The notes beneath the pieces were generated by a model. That model had not been told where the DNA came from. It saw only the letters and a list, made by a program, of their open reading frames with translations, and searched no databases. Source: Odobenus rosmarus divergens (taxonomy: Eukaryota > Chordata > Mammalia > Carnivora > Odobenidae). From it: DNA of 64,000 bases. Position numbers and translations under genes: made by a program. Location of the stretch: positions 4,537,872 through 4,601,871 of the forward strand of contig NW_004450323.1 in assembly GCF_000321225.1 (NCBI RefSeq). Reading direction: 5' to 3'. Below, piece by piece: positions 35,276-45,590 of the stretch; the stretch's first letter is position 1; each line of letters opens with the position of its first letter.

Positions 35276-37611
35276 ACAATTATGGGAGGCCAATAAGGCA
35301 ATGATATATTAATATCTTTTCCTATCTGTCTTTTACCTGTGATTCTGGATTTCTGCCTCGGTTTTCTTTCAAGTCATGAAACTGAGGAGTCACTAGGGCC
35401 ATTGCGTTGCTGGTCTTGTTGTTAGGTGGAAGCTCTTTTTACTTTTATTGACTGATGTGCATTATCATCCGTCCATGACTGTTCTTCCATCAGTATCATT
35501 GGAAGAGTATCTTCTCACTGAAGTATTAAATATTAAATGAGTAGTTCTACTCATGAAATCAATTCACCCTTCTTTTGAGAAGGACAAAAGTGTATGTAAG
35601 AATCAATGTGACAGAGGCAAATGTCAGGTTTTCCTACCTTCCAGGTTATGAACCCACCTGTGTGCCTAACCTTGTTCTGGGCTCAGTGCTTGTTAGCCAA
35701 GAAGAGAAAGAATTCATAGGAAAAAAGTCCCATTCCTTAGAAAAATGACATATCAGAATGCCACTTCATTTTCTTCTTTAATTCATGATATTTGTTTTTT
35801 GTGAAGAAAGGAGAAATAATGAATGCTTTGTGTGGGCTGTCAGAAAGTAGAAGTCCATCAATTTTGGCGGGGGTGAGGGTTTCACCATATGAATGGCGGG
35901 GGGACACAGGCATATCCATGGAACAGATGAAGCAACGGCAAACCAAGGATCACAGGTCCACTGACTAGAAGCCTGTTCATTTCACTTAGGTTTTCATTTA
36001 ATCCCAGAGCTCATATTAATTTCTTCGAACTTTTTAGAAGGAAGGGAAACTTTTGCTTGGCTTTTTATTTAATTTATTTAATCTGTACTAAAGATTTAGA
36101 GCATATTTTAATCATTTCTGTGGCTTTAAATTCCAGCATTTATTTGATGGCTTTATGTCACCTACTTCCGACGTAAGCATATAAATATTATAGTTCCAGA
36201 CACCTTCATGTCCTCATTGGTAAAGCAACAATATCCATAGCAGTGAAAACAGTAAATTTATTTTTCTTTTGTTTGCACTCTACTTCCAGAAGTTAAGCCT
36301 TGAATTGGCTTTAGTTGTACGTATGCCTGGATCGTAGTCTTGCTCCGTGGTAGGAAATTGGGACGTGTAGAATTTAGACATGCCTGTGAAAGCCCAGCCT
36401 GCAGGTCCACATCGATGGATAATATTACCTTGTGGTCTCTTTATAGTTTGTTAACTAAGTAAACAATTTGTTTGAAGTATACTTAAATGATCATTTCTAA
36501 AGGTGCTAACATATTTTTTTGTCAGCTGAAAAATTTTGGTCAGTGGGGTCTTCAGCTAATACGAAGTGTCCCATCACTGTCACTAACATGTGGGTTAATT
36601 TATAGCCCCCACCACCTGCAGCCAGCATCAGTGCATTTGCCTTAGCCATGGGGGTGGCTGGTCAGTAAAGAGGCAAAGTACTGTCCTTCCTGGCAGACAC
36701 GGCCCAGCACGTCCTCTTTGAAGATGAAGCGTAGAATCACAGCACTCGAGACTTTTTATCCTTTTTGCCAGTCAGCTGTTGGTTCCCCTGGATGAGGGGC
36801 TGCCCCTCACCTAAAGACAGCACAGTCGTGTTATTAGTAGCGTGGAGGGGGGGGTGGTGGCCGTGGCTCCTCGTACCCCGGCCCCTGTCTCACCTGACAC
36901 AGACCCTGCTGAGCCATCGGAGGGAATCCCCTTCACCGGGGCTTTGCATCTCCATGTTTTCTCCCTTACCTTTCAAAGACCTACTTCTCTAAGAGGTGCT
37001 GTTTCTCCCACAGATTCTCCTCTTGTAATTCGAGAAGCAGAAGGATAATTGGGGGAGGACGTTTTTTTGGCACTTAGGCTGAACCCCTGGGAATCTTTGT
37101 AAAATTAAATCAGTGCTTTTATCTTTTCCCAACATAGGTACTTCCTGTCCAGTAGACCGATTTCGGGCCCACTGTCAGTGATTTTCTAAAATGTCGGTCC
37201 AGTTGATTTTGTGGTCTCTGACTTGAGTGAAGCCAGAATTGGAAACCCATAATCTCACTGTCACAGATTGCTTTGAAGTTGCTTCGGGACTCACTAAATC
37301 TTCTTCCACATGCCTTTTTTTTTTTTTTTTCCCCTGTGCGGGTTTTTCCAAAGTTGATAAGTTGATGGTCCTTTGTCTTTTTGGAACTTATCAGTCTCTC
37401 CCGTGCTATACAGCCACCACTTAAAACAATAAAAATGTAACCAGCTTGTTTTCTAGCACTTTAACTTCGCTGACATTGCCAGGAATTTGGGATGAATTCT
37501 CTGTTGACCCCAAGTCCCGTGGAGTGTTTTGGGTGAGGCCATGGTGTCCAGGCCCTGTTTTGAGTCCCCACAGCCGGTTGGGTGCAGTGACTCTCCCTTT
37601 CTATTTCTCAG

Positions 37612-37796
37612 TGCCATCGCCTCCATCCTGAGGGCCTGGCTTGACCAGTGTGCAGAGGACTTCCGGGAGCCCCCTCACTTCCCTTGCTTACAGAAACTGC
37701 TGGATTATCTCAAACGGATGATGCCAGGCTCTGATCCAGAGAGAAGGGCACAAAATCTTCTTGAGCAGTTTCACAAGCAAGAAGTGGAAACTGACA
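37612..37796 (+). CDS. RGL1: RGL1 exon, REM module core (185 nt)
   Basis: After the split Asn codon this exon reads AIASILRAWLDQCAEDF, then FPCLQKLLDYLKRMMPGSD, then ERRAQNLLEQFHKQEVETD. This is the helical C-terminal part of the RasGEF_N/REM module shared by RalGDS, RGL1, RGL2 and RGL3. The AWLDQ and MPGSDPERRA motifs are typical of the family. In RasGEFs this module packs against and stabilises the CDC25 domain. Acceptor ttctcag|t follows a pyrimidine-rich tract; donor a|gtgagt. The last base (a) starts an Asn codon finished in the next exon. An antisense SINE with perfect target duplications begins only about 80 nt beyond the donor, and a sense SINE lies 3.8 kb upstream, so the exon sits between inverted repeats. 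Confidence 0.96.
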
Positions 37797-37878
37797 GTGA
37801 GTACTTGCTTGGTTCCAGAGAACAAGCTAGATTCTGATTCTGCAGGCTCCATGTTGAAGATAGGTTCTCCCTATACTT

Positions 37879-38086
37879 CTTCTTTTCTTAAGATTTATTT
37901 AATTGTTAGAGAGGGAGAGAGAGAGAGTGCAGGAGGGAAGGGGAGAGGGAGAGAGAATCTCAAGCAGACTCCTCACTGAGCGCGCAGCCTGACGTGGGGC
38001 TCAATTTCATGACCCTGAGATCATGACCTGAGCCAAAACCAAGAGTCAGAGGTTTAACCAACTGAGCCACCCAGCCGCCCCAAACT
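37879..38086 (-). repeat. Can-SINE, antisense, 82 nt after an RGL1 exon
   Basis: Left tail cttttcttaagatttattta, GA-rich part, antisense head ending gagccacccagccgcccc. A perfect 15-bp duplication gttctccctatactt lies at 37864-37878 and 38087-38101. The insert lies just beyond the donor of exon 37612-37796. Confidence 0.95.
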
Positions 38087-38199
38087 GTTCTCCCTATACT
38101 TGATGAATGACCTCGGTTTGTCTCAGAGAGCCAAGCTGCTAGGGGATTGGTGGTGGATAAAAATTCTAAAGTTTATCAAAGTGCTAATTACAGAGCCTC

Positions 38200-38305
38200 A
38201 GCCTTCTAGAGCCAAGGAGATTTTTAAGACCACCTAGTCTGGTGCTCTCACTTTATAGAAGAGGAAACTGACTCTGAGAAGCGAAGTGATTTCCTTGAGT
38301 TTCTT
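38200..38305 (-). repeat. MIR-like fragment, antisense
   Basis: Text agaggaaactgactctgaga followed by gtgatttccttgag resembles an old MIR piece. Short and diverged. Confidence 0.5.
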
Positions 38306-38748
38306 CTAATACCATAAAGAGGATCTTTTACCTTCTCTTGTCAACATGTCCCACGCTGAACTTGATTTTGCTTTTTATTATCTGTCTCCTGGCTCCTCTA
38401 TCTAATGAATGGAAACCCCTCACAACCACCCCCATTCAGCAGGCAAAGAATTAAATCCAGTTGTGCTCCTGCCCTCAGAAAAGTTCAAAAAGCCCTGAAA
38501 AGGTGTTTCTCTGTCAAGCTGGAAGACATTACTGTCACTGAGCTCGCCAGTGGCCTTGTCTTGTCAGAGGAAGTTTCTGTGGCTGTTTTTTCCTATTGGA
38601 GGAACTGACTGCCTGTTTTCAAGGACAAAGGAAGGGCCACCACTGCAGGTCGTGGGCCGCTTGAAATTATCTTTGAAGAAAGTCAGAGTGAGCTTAGGAC
38701 AGGCTTTCAGCCTGACGATTTATCCCCTCGCTGGCTTGCTGGCTGATG

Positions 38749-38762
38749 GTTGCCATGGCGGC
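38749..38762. promoter_or_regulatory. X-box half-site overlapping YY1-type motif
   Basis: gttgccatgg resembles an RFX X-box half-site and runs into ccatggcggc, a good YY1-type match. It lies in a repeat-poor block of intron. Motif evidence only. Confidence 0.3.
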
Positions 38763-40252
38763 TGACCCACTTGGAGCTTTTGACAGGCATTTCCCTGAAG
38801 TGACGCCCGATTTCCTCAGTGAGGGAAAGGAAGCGGTTCCTCACGACCGATAAGGGAAGCTGCATCAGTGCCAAAGAAAATAACCTTACATTCCAAACAG
38901 TACCTGTGGAATTGTTTTACGTTTGGGGGATCAGAGCCGGGGGAACATGCAATCGCATCCTGAGAAGCCGACTGCCAAGTACTCTGTATCTCAGATGACT
39001 TCATCTGCCGGGAATGTTGGAATACCAAGGGCACTCCTCCAGCTGCCGGACCTCCACTCCCTTCAGGGCCTCCCCGCCTGTCTCTGAGCCGGAGTGGAAA
39101 ATGCTGTGTGAGAGCCCAGCTCTCCCCACTGGGGCTGCCCCTGGCTCCGGGCCTAATTGGGGAACCGGTGGGACCAGTCGTTCATTGTTTCCGACCCAGC
39201 GACTGGAAGGCAGAGCTCATTTGGCAGGCTGAGGCAGGGGAGAGGGAGATTGCCTGACTTTGGAAAGGCTTTTAGGCAATGCTCGAAAATAGATTTTTCC
39301 TGAGTTTGGAAAATTTTAATCAAGAAAGCTCTAAACTCTCTGTTTATGAAGTCCAGGGGTCGTTATTGAAAAAGGACTTTTAGGAGCTTGGTTCTCATGG
39401 GCGTGTTTTGCCCAATTTCATGCTGGCAAAAGCAAAAGTTCACCTACATTGTTTTCCAATAGTAAAATTTTGCTTCGAGTTTTTACTTCCCTTACCTCTG
39501 GAAGGGAGCCAAAAGCAGAAACAGTGAAGGCATGGCTTAGGCCCCGGAGAGACAGGACCACGTAATCTTCACCCACAGCAACATCCCGGGCACATATGGG
39601 TCACTGTGAGTGTTTGTTGGCTGAGTGAGAGGATCTGACCTTACCACACATCCTCTTTGGCTGAAGTGGGTCAGCCTCTGCATTCCAGAGCTGCTGGGAT
39701 AGATTGACATAGTAGCTAACAAGAGGGATGGGAGGCCCATTCTGGAGCTTTGTTTGGGATTTCAAATTTCTTCATCCTCCACTGAATTGAAGAGTACCCC
39801 CAGAGTTGCTTGGAGGCAGAGTGGTGAAGTCATAGGGTTTTAGCTCTCCTGAGCTCGTGCCTGTTTGTGTTTCAGACTCCAGAGACAGGCAGTGATTCCT
39901 CCTACCTCCTCCAGTCGTAACCCAAGCCCATTAGCATCAGCATCTTCAGCTTGCCTGTGGTAGGGAGGGGATTGTTGTGGGGGGGCACCCTTAAATCCCA
40001 TGCCTAACCCCAGAGTTGGCAAGTCCCCGCGTGGTGCTCTGATAGGGGGAGTGATGTAATGTCCACTCTCAGCACCCCTTTCCCCTGGGAAACCAAGAAG
40101 AAGAAAAGGCCACCCCCAACTTGACCCAAGATGCGTAAAAGTCTTCTTCTACAAAGAAAAAGAGAAAAAGCTTAAACTGTAAATATCCTGCGGGAGTAGT
40201 AACACACTGATTTACATTTCTGCCAAGATAAGATATAACTGAATGCAGCTAG

Positions 40253-41641
40253 ATTTTTTTTTAATTTTATTTTATTATGTTATGTTAGTCACCATACAAT
40301 ACATCATTAGTTTTTGATGTAGTGATCCATGATTCATTGTTTTCGTATAACACCCAGTGCTCCATGCAGAATGTGCCCTCCTTAATACCCATCACCAGGC
40401 TAACCCATCCTCCTACCCCCCTCCCCTCTAAAACCCTCAGTTTGTTTCTCAGAGTCCGTAGTCTCTCATGGTTCATCTCCCCCTCCGATTTTCCCCCCTT
40501 CATTTTTCCCTTCCTTCTCCTAATGTCCTCCATGCTATTCCTTATGTTCCACAAATAAGTGAAACCATATGGTAATTGAGAGCCCAGATATGGACCCTCA
40601 ACTCTATGGTCAAATAATCTTTGACAAAGCAGGAAAAAATATGCAATGGAAAAAAGACAGTCTCTTCAATAAATGGTGCTGGGAGAATCGGACAGCTATA
40701 TACAGAAGAATAAAACTCGACCACTCTCTAACACTATACACAAAGATAAACTCAAAATGGATGAAAGACCTCAATGTGAGACAGGAATCCATCAAAATCC
40801 TAGAGGAGAACATAGGCAGTAACCTCTTTGACGTTGGCCACAGCAACTTCTTTCAAGATACATCTCCAGAGGCTAGGGAAACAAAAGCAAAAATGAACTT
40901 TTGTGACTTCATCAAGATAAGAAGCTTCTGCACAGCAAAGGAAACAGTTAATAAAACAAAGAGGCAACCCACAGAATGGGAGAAGATATTTGCAAATAAC
41001 ACTACAAACAAAGCACTGCTTTCCAAGATCTATAAAGAACTTCTCAAACTCAACACCCAAAACATAATCAAGTCAAAAAATGGGCAGAAGACATGAAGAG
41101 ACACTCTCAAAAGAAAACATACAAGTGGCTGACAGACACATGAAAAAGTGTTCATCATCATTAGCCATCAGGGAAATTCAAATCAAAACCACATTGAGAT
41201 ACCTTGCACCAGTTAGAATAGCAAAAATTGACAAGGCAAGAAACAACAAATTTTGGAGAGGTTGTGGAGAAAGGGGAACCCTCTTACACTGTTAGTGGGA
41301 ATGCAAGTTGGTACAGCCACTTTGGAAAACAGTGTGGAGGTTCCTCAAAAAATTAAAAATAGAGCTACCCTATGACCCAGCAACTGCACTACTGGGTATT
41401 TACCCCAAAGACACAGATGTAGTGAAAAGAAGGGTCATATGCACCCCAATGTTCATAGCAGCAATGTCTGCAATAGCCAAACTGTGGAAAGAGCCGAGAT
41501 GCCCTTCAACAGACGAATGGATAAAGAAGATGTGGTCCATATATACCATGGAATATTACTCAGCCATCAGAAAGGACGAATACCCAACTTTTACATCAAC
41601 ATGGATGGGACTGGAGGAGATTATGCTAAGTGAAATAAGTC
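40253..41641 (-). mobile_element. Carnivore L1 with twin-priming inversion
   Basis: From the left: a T-rich tail and antisense L1 3' region (40253 to about 40565), then an inverted ORF2 segment in + orientation (about 40566-41641). The ORF2 part encodes recognisable reverse-transcriptase C-terminal text such as CAKLWKE-like and MEYYSAIRKDEYPTF, broken by a frameshift near 41090 and a stop near 41296. The flanks atgcagctagatttttt and atgcagctgggtttttt (40243-40259, 41642-41658) match in 15 of 17 bases. The two L1 pieces are nearly contiguous in L1 order. It is a dead copy. Confidence 0.9.
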
Positions 41642-42565
41642 ATGCAGCTGGGTTTTTTGTTTTTGTCTTTTTGAGAACAGATTTGACAGGAGAGCAAGGA
41701 GTGTGAGGGGGATGAGGTGGGCGATGAGGTTGGAAAACAACCCAGGTATCAGGAAAGGTTCCAGGGAAGGGAGGCTGGGGTTCAAGTTCGACTTCATCCA
41801 GTTAAACAGTCTTTCAGAATGGAGTCTGGAGTTCCTAGTCCATGGGCTGAGTCCTTCAGCTTTTGATTTGGAATCCAAGTAGTTATTATAGTGATTTTTT
41901 TTCTCACTTCTTCAGTCTGTGTCCTGTGTAATTGGCTAATTGAGGACCTTATCTATAATAAGGCTCAGGTGAATTTAGTTTCAGGCTGTTCTGCTTCACA
42001 CATAACTTTAGGTGGGAAACTGAAAGCTACTCCAAACATCTTGAGAATTCTAAGAACTGTCTTAGAATTCTGAGGACTTCATCAGCATTTCTGACACCGA
42101 CATGGCCCATTCTACTCCCCAAAGCCTGGCCTGCTTTTATGCCCAGTCTTTCCAGGCTTCTGGTTATAATTGGCCAATAATTATGAATTGCATAGTTGGG
42201 GCTTAGGAAGTGGCTTGATGAGTCCTTAAGCTGAGCAGAGAGTATGAGAGAGCCCAAGATGAGGGAAACCCCCAGAATGTAGCCCAACTTTGCTTCTCTA
42301 GACTTTGCCTCATCTGGTTGTGTCCCTGGCCTAAGAATCTGGCTTATCAAAGGGATAACATGAGGCCTCTGAACTTAATAAAGAACCTACAGAGATTAAG
42401 CAGACCTCCATTTCACTCAGATTCATTGTGCTTAGCATTTCTCCCTGTGGGTTTTCTGAAGGATTAGCCCTCTTCTTTCTAAATGAAGGAAGTGCAGTTT
42501 AACTCTACTAACAAGATCATAAACAGTGGCACCAAAATGCTATTTTTTTTTCCATCTGTGAACAG

Positions 42566-42690
42566 ATGGGTTTCCTAGCACCATCTTCTTCAGCCTGGAA
42601 GAGGAAGAGGAACTGGAAGGTGGAGGGCCTGCAGAATTCACGTGCTTCCCAGAGGATCTCGTGGCAGAGCAGCTGACCTATATGGATGCA
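42566..42690 (+). CDS. RGL1: RGL1 exon, acidic linker and start of CDC25 domain (125 nt)
   Basis: The exon encodes NGFPSTIFFSLEEEEELEGG, a variable acidic linker with five consecutive Glu, followed by EFTCFPEDLVAEQLTYMDA. The segment VAEQLTYMDA is the first conserved block of the CDC25-homology RalGEF domain (the family pattern is A-x-QLT-x-x-D). The acceptor is aacag|at after a T run; the donor is gtaggt. The exon enters in phase 1 and leaves in phase 0. Several linker residues differ from the human protein as I remember it, while the QLT block is unchanged, as expected for a linker evolving faster than the catalytic domain. Confidence 0.95.
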
Positions 42691-44114
42691 GTAGGTCTTC
42701 TCTCTGTGCCCCAGATGGGCTTCCACTTAAAATGTGGGGACTGACAGTACTGGTGGCCTGGGGAGGCCAGTGGGGGTATGTGATTTAAGTCTTTTGTGAT
42801 CCTTGAGAGAGGCCGTGCCTATAAATGCAGAATGAAGATGTGACTTGAATCAATCATCTGAATAATTCAGGCCTAAGCTCTTCTTGCAATTCTGGGTGAA
42901 GGTGCTTTTTCCTTGGCACTCCATACGCAGAGGGAAATAAGAATTCTAATTCTCATGAAACAAAATCCACCCTGTTCCATGGGTATTTCTCTCCCTGCAG
43001 ACTCATAAATATTTCAAGATCTGAACTGTTTATTCGGAAGGTTGTAAAGCGGTCAAAGTATAAATTAGGATAAAATAAGTTCACTGAATCCACATGTGAC
43101 TCTGGCAGTTCATGTCTATGTGTGTTTCCTGTACTTTTGAATATGTTTGTTAGCCATGCATAGTTGACAACATTGGTCACGTGTCTTAGTGCAATGTTAG
43201 CTGGTAAATACCAGTTAAAGAAAAGAGGGCTATTATAAATTATCATGATGGTTTTAGCTCTTCTGCACTTACCACTTTGAGGAAAGCAGCATAGAAAGTG
43301 ACAGAGTTTCCATCTAGGGAGCATGCAAATAAATTATCAGAAGCAAATCAGAGAGTCTATGTAAAGTAAATCCTGATGTTCTCTTTCATACAAACCCTTG
43401 TATTGAATTGTCATACAGATGAGAATCAGATTTGGTCAGCGAATTTGCTTTGATTTTGTTCCACAATTGACAGCATCAAAGAAAGATAGGAAACCTCATT
43501 GGTGATGACTTTCAGGCAAAGACCTGGAAACCAGGCTGTAACTTCCTTTCTTCCTTTTACTCTGTGACGTTGAATGGTATTGCCTTTTATATGCTTACTT
43601 TCTTCATTTTAGAAATCCTGTAGAACACATTGATGATAATGCCACATGCCCTGTCCTTCTTTGGATCACCTGTCAGGTGGTCACTGGGCATCCATATGCA
43701 TTGTACTCAATTCATGATCGTGAGTGCCCAGAACATACCCTCGATATGATTCTGAGGTCAAAACCCTCTTGACCACTGTATAGATTTGTACCCGTCGTTC
43801 GAGATAGAAAAGTCAAAATGTGGTCGGTCATTTAAAATTTTCTTTTGGTCAAAAAAAATAAAATAAAATTTTCTTTTGGTCATTGTGGTTCCGTTTGTGC
43901 AGTCGAGCAGATTTAGAAGGAAAATGTGGGCTTTTCTGACCAGTTAACATATTAATTATTTACTTTTGTCCATTGAAATAGACACGATGAGGCAAGTCAA
44001 GTAGAAAAGGGTTGTTTGTCCATTTACAAAATACTAATTCACAGATGACCCAGATGATGTGCTTTGCCATATGAAATGTCTGTGTCCTGAAAGTCCGTTT
44101 CTCTTTTGTTCTAG
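42691..44114 (+). other. RGL1: RGL1 intron, 1.4 kb
   Basis: No named repeat or gene was seen. The one structural feature is an 18-bp direct repeat around an A-rich spacer at 43834-43882. Confidence 0.9.
43834..43882 (+). mobile_element. Probable A-tail-only retroinsertion with target duplication
   Basis: aaaattttcttttggtca occurs at 43834-43851 and again at 43865-43882, with only the A-rich aaaaaaataaaat between. The left copy is preceded by ttt, giving ttt|aaaa, the L1-endonuclease target form. No element body is present. Confidence 0.65.
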
Positions 44115-44330
44115 CAACTATTCAAGAAAGTAGTGCCTCACCACTGCCTGGGCTGCATTTGGTCTCGAAGGGATAAGAAGGAAAACAAACATTTGGCTCC
44201 TACGATCCGTGCTACCATCTCTCAGTTTAACACGCTCACCAAATGCGTTGTCAGTACCATCCTGGGGGGCAAAGAACTCAAAACTCAGCAGAGAGCCAAA
44301 GTCATTGAGAAGTGGATTAACATTGCTCAT
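44115..44330 (+). CDS. RGL1: RGL1 exon, CDC25 domain N-terminal half (216 nt)
   Basis: This is the longest exon here, with exactly 72 codons in phase 0 at both ends. It begins QLFKKVVPHHCLGCIWSRRD, which completes the QLT...LF..V...CLG..W signature of CDC25 exchange factors. It continues through APTIRATISQFNTLTKCVVS to AKVIEKWINIAH. The ending WINIAH plus the CR of the next exon form the conserved WI-x-IA-x-xC block. This part forms the first helices of the catalytic bowl that binds Ral. Acceptor ttctag|c. The donor gtaatt is the weakest of the ten by eye, lacking the G at +5. Confidence 0.97.
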
Positions 44331-45019
44331 GTAATTGTCTTTTTAAAAATATTCTTTGTATTTAGTAGATATTGGAGACTACTCCCATCTCTCTGTTTAA
44401 AGGGTTCTATGCGTTTTGCAAGGCAATCAAACGACCATATGTGAGGGACCATTGGGTTTTTGTTGCTGTTATTGTTGTTCCTCCAAAGTAAGAAGAAAAA
44501 TTGCCTTTTTAACTTAGCAACTTATTTTTGCTCTTTAAAGAAAGTTGGTCCCTTGCACACTTCTTTCTGCTCATGGGCCTGCACACTGCTATGTCTCCAG
44601 GGTAGGACATCCATCTGCTTTTCCCCTTATTTTCACAAACTGAGTCAGTTCTGCCCATGTTCAGTAAATAGAACTTGATGATAGTCTAAGTGTTAGACTA
44701 CTCTTCAATGCAGAATGATTACCTACCTAAGTACCCTTCCAGCACCCGGAATTCTATTCTACCGATAGAAAGAGCTGGTACGTTCTCAGAATCCTGAATC
44801 TCTTTTCCAAAGGACTGAGATGCACAGATTTCACATTGATCTGGGGCTTTTCAGGAGGGCCTTCTATCTGAAGTTGGAGGGACAGAGTTTATTTCTAGGC
44901 CTGGTTACATTCTGCTGAGTGTCAGTCTGGTGTCTTGGGTCAGCCGCTTACATACTGTATGACCTTCACTAATCAGCATCTTCATGATTCAGAAAAGGTG
45001 AACAGTATTCAGTCACTTG

Positions 45020-45320
45020 GTCACCAGGTATTTCATGAGCTCTTAAATGCATGTGAGCTACAGTTTTATGTACTTTGGGGACATCATTAGGATAAGTACA
45101 ATTAATGTGGTCTTACAGGAGCCTATAGTCAAACAAGAAAGTTAAGATAGACTGGAATGATCTCAGCTAAAGCAAAAGAGGAGTGGGGCCCTATGAGATA
45201 AGCTACAGCTGTGGAGGAGGGAGAACTCACTTCTGACTGGGGGGATCAAGGAAGGCTTCAGAGATAGGATGACATTTGGATTTAGCTTTGAATACTAGAT
45301 ATAATTTTTGGTGTTTGAAG
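45020..45320 (-). repeat. L2-type segment, antisense
   Basis: Text caccaggtatttcatgagct through aaggcttcagagataggatgaca (45253-45275) follows the L2-like antisense order, heavily diverged. Confidence 0.5.
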
Positions 45321-45533
45321 ACTGGGTAAGATTTTTCTTTTGTAGGCAGAAGAAATTACATCAGCAAGAGCTATGTAATTAACGACTTTGAAACATAAGT
45401 ATTATGTAAATCTCTTATTAGTCAGTGTTCTGGGTTATATGAGTCAGCCCTCAACCAAAACCCATTTTGCTTTCTATGCTAATATATATTTCTTTCATTA
45501 AGCCCTCATGTTCAGGGCATAGTGCTTAAATTT

Positions 45534-45590
45534 TCACACACACACACTCTCTCTTCTCTCTCTCTCCCTCTCTCCCTCTCTTTAACATTC
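45534..45590. repeat. CA then CT simple repeat
   Basis: acacacacacac followed by ctctctcttctctctctctc, low complexity. Confidence 0.92.

Larger units (their letters stand above)
21424..37611 (+). other. RGL1: RGL1 intron, 16.2 kb
   Basis: It is bounded by donor gtaagt and acceptor ttctcag. It contains three L2-type segments, MER5A, MER20, MIRs, one L1M 3' piece and four Can-SINEs, listed separately. Stretches 26150-28120, 31230-32680 and 35280-37600 contain no coding exon or repeat that I can name with confidence. Confidence 0.85.
37797..42565 (+). other. RGL1: RGL1 intron, 4.8 kb
   Basis: Contents are a SINE just inside the donor, a repeat-poor block of about 2 kb (38300-40240) and the twin-primed L1 (40253-41641). 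Nothing coding was seen. Confidence 0.9.

Noticed and set aside
40569..41706. Reverse-transcriptase-like protein segments as a host gene
   Set aside because: This is L1 ORF2, broken by a frameshift and a stop, inside an inverted L1 copy with target duplications.
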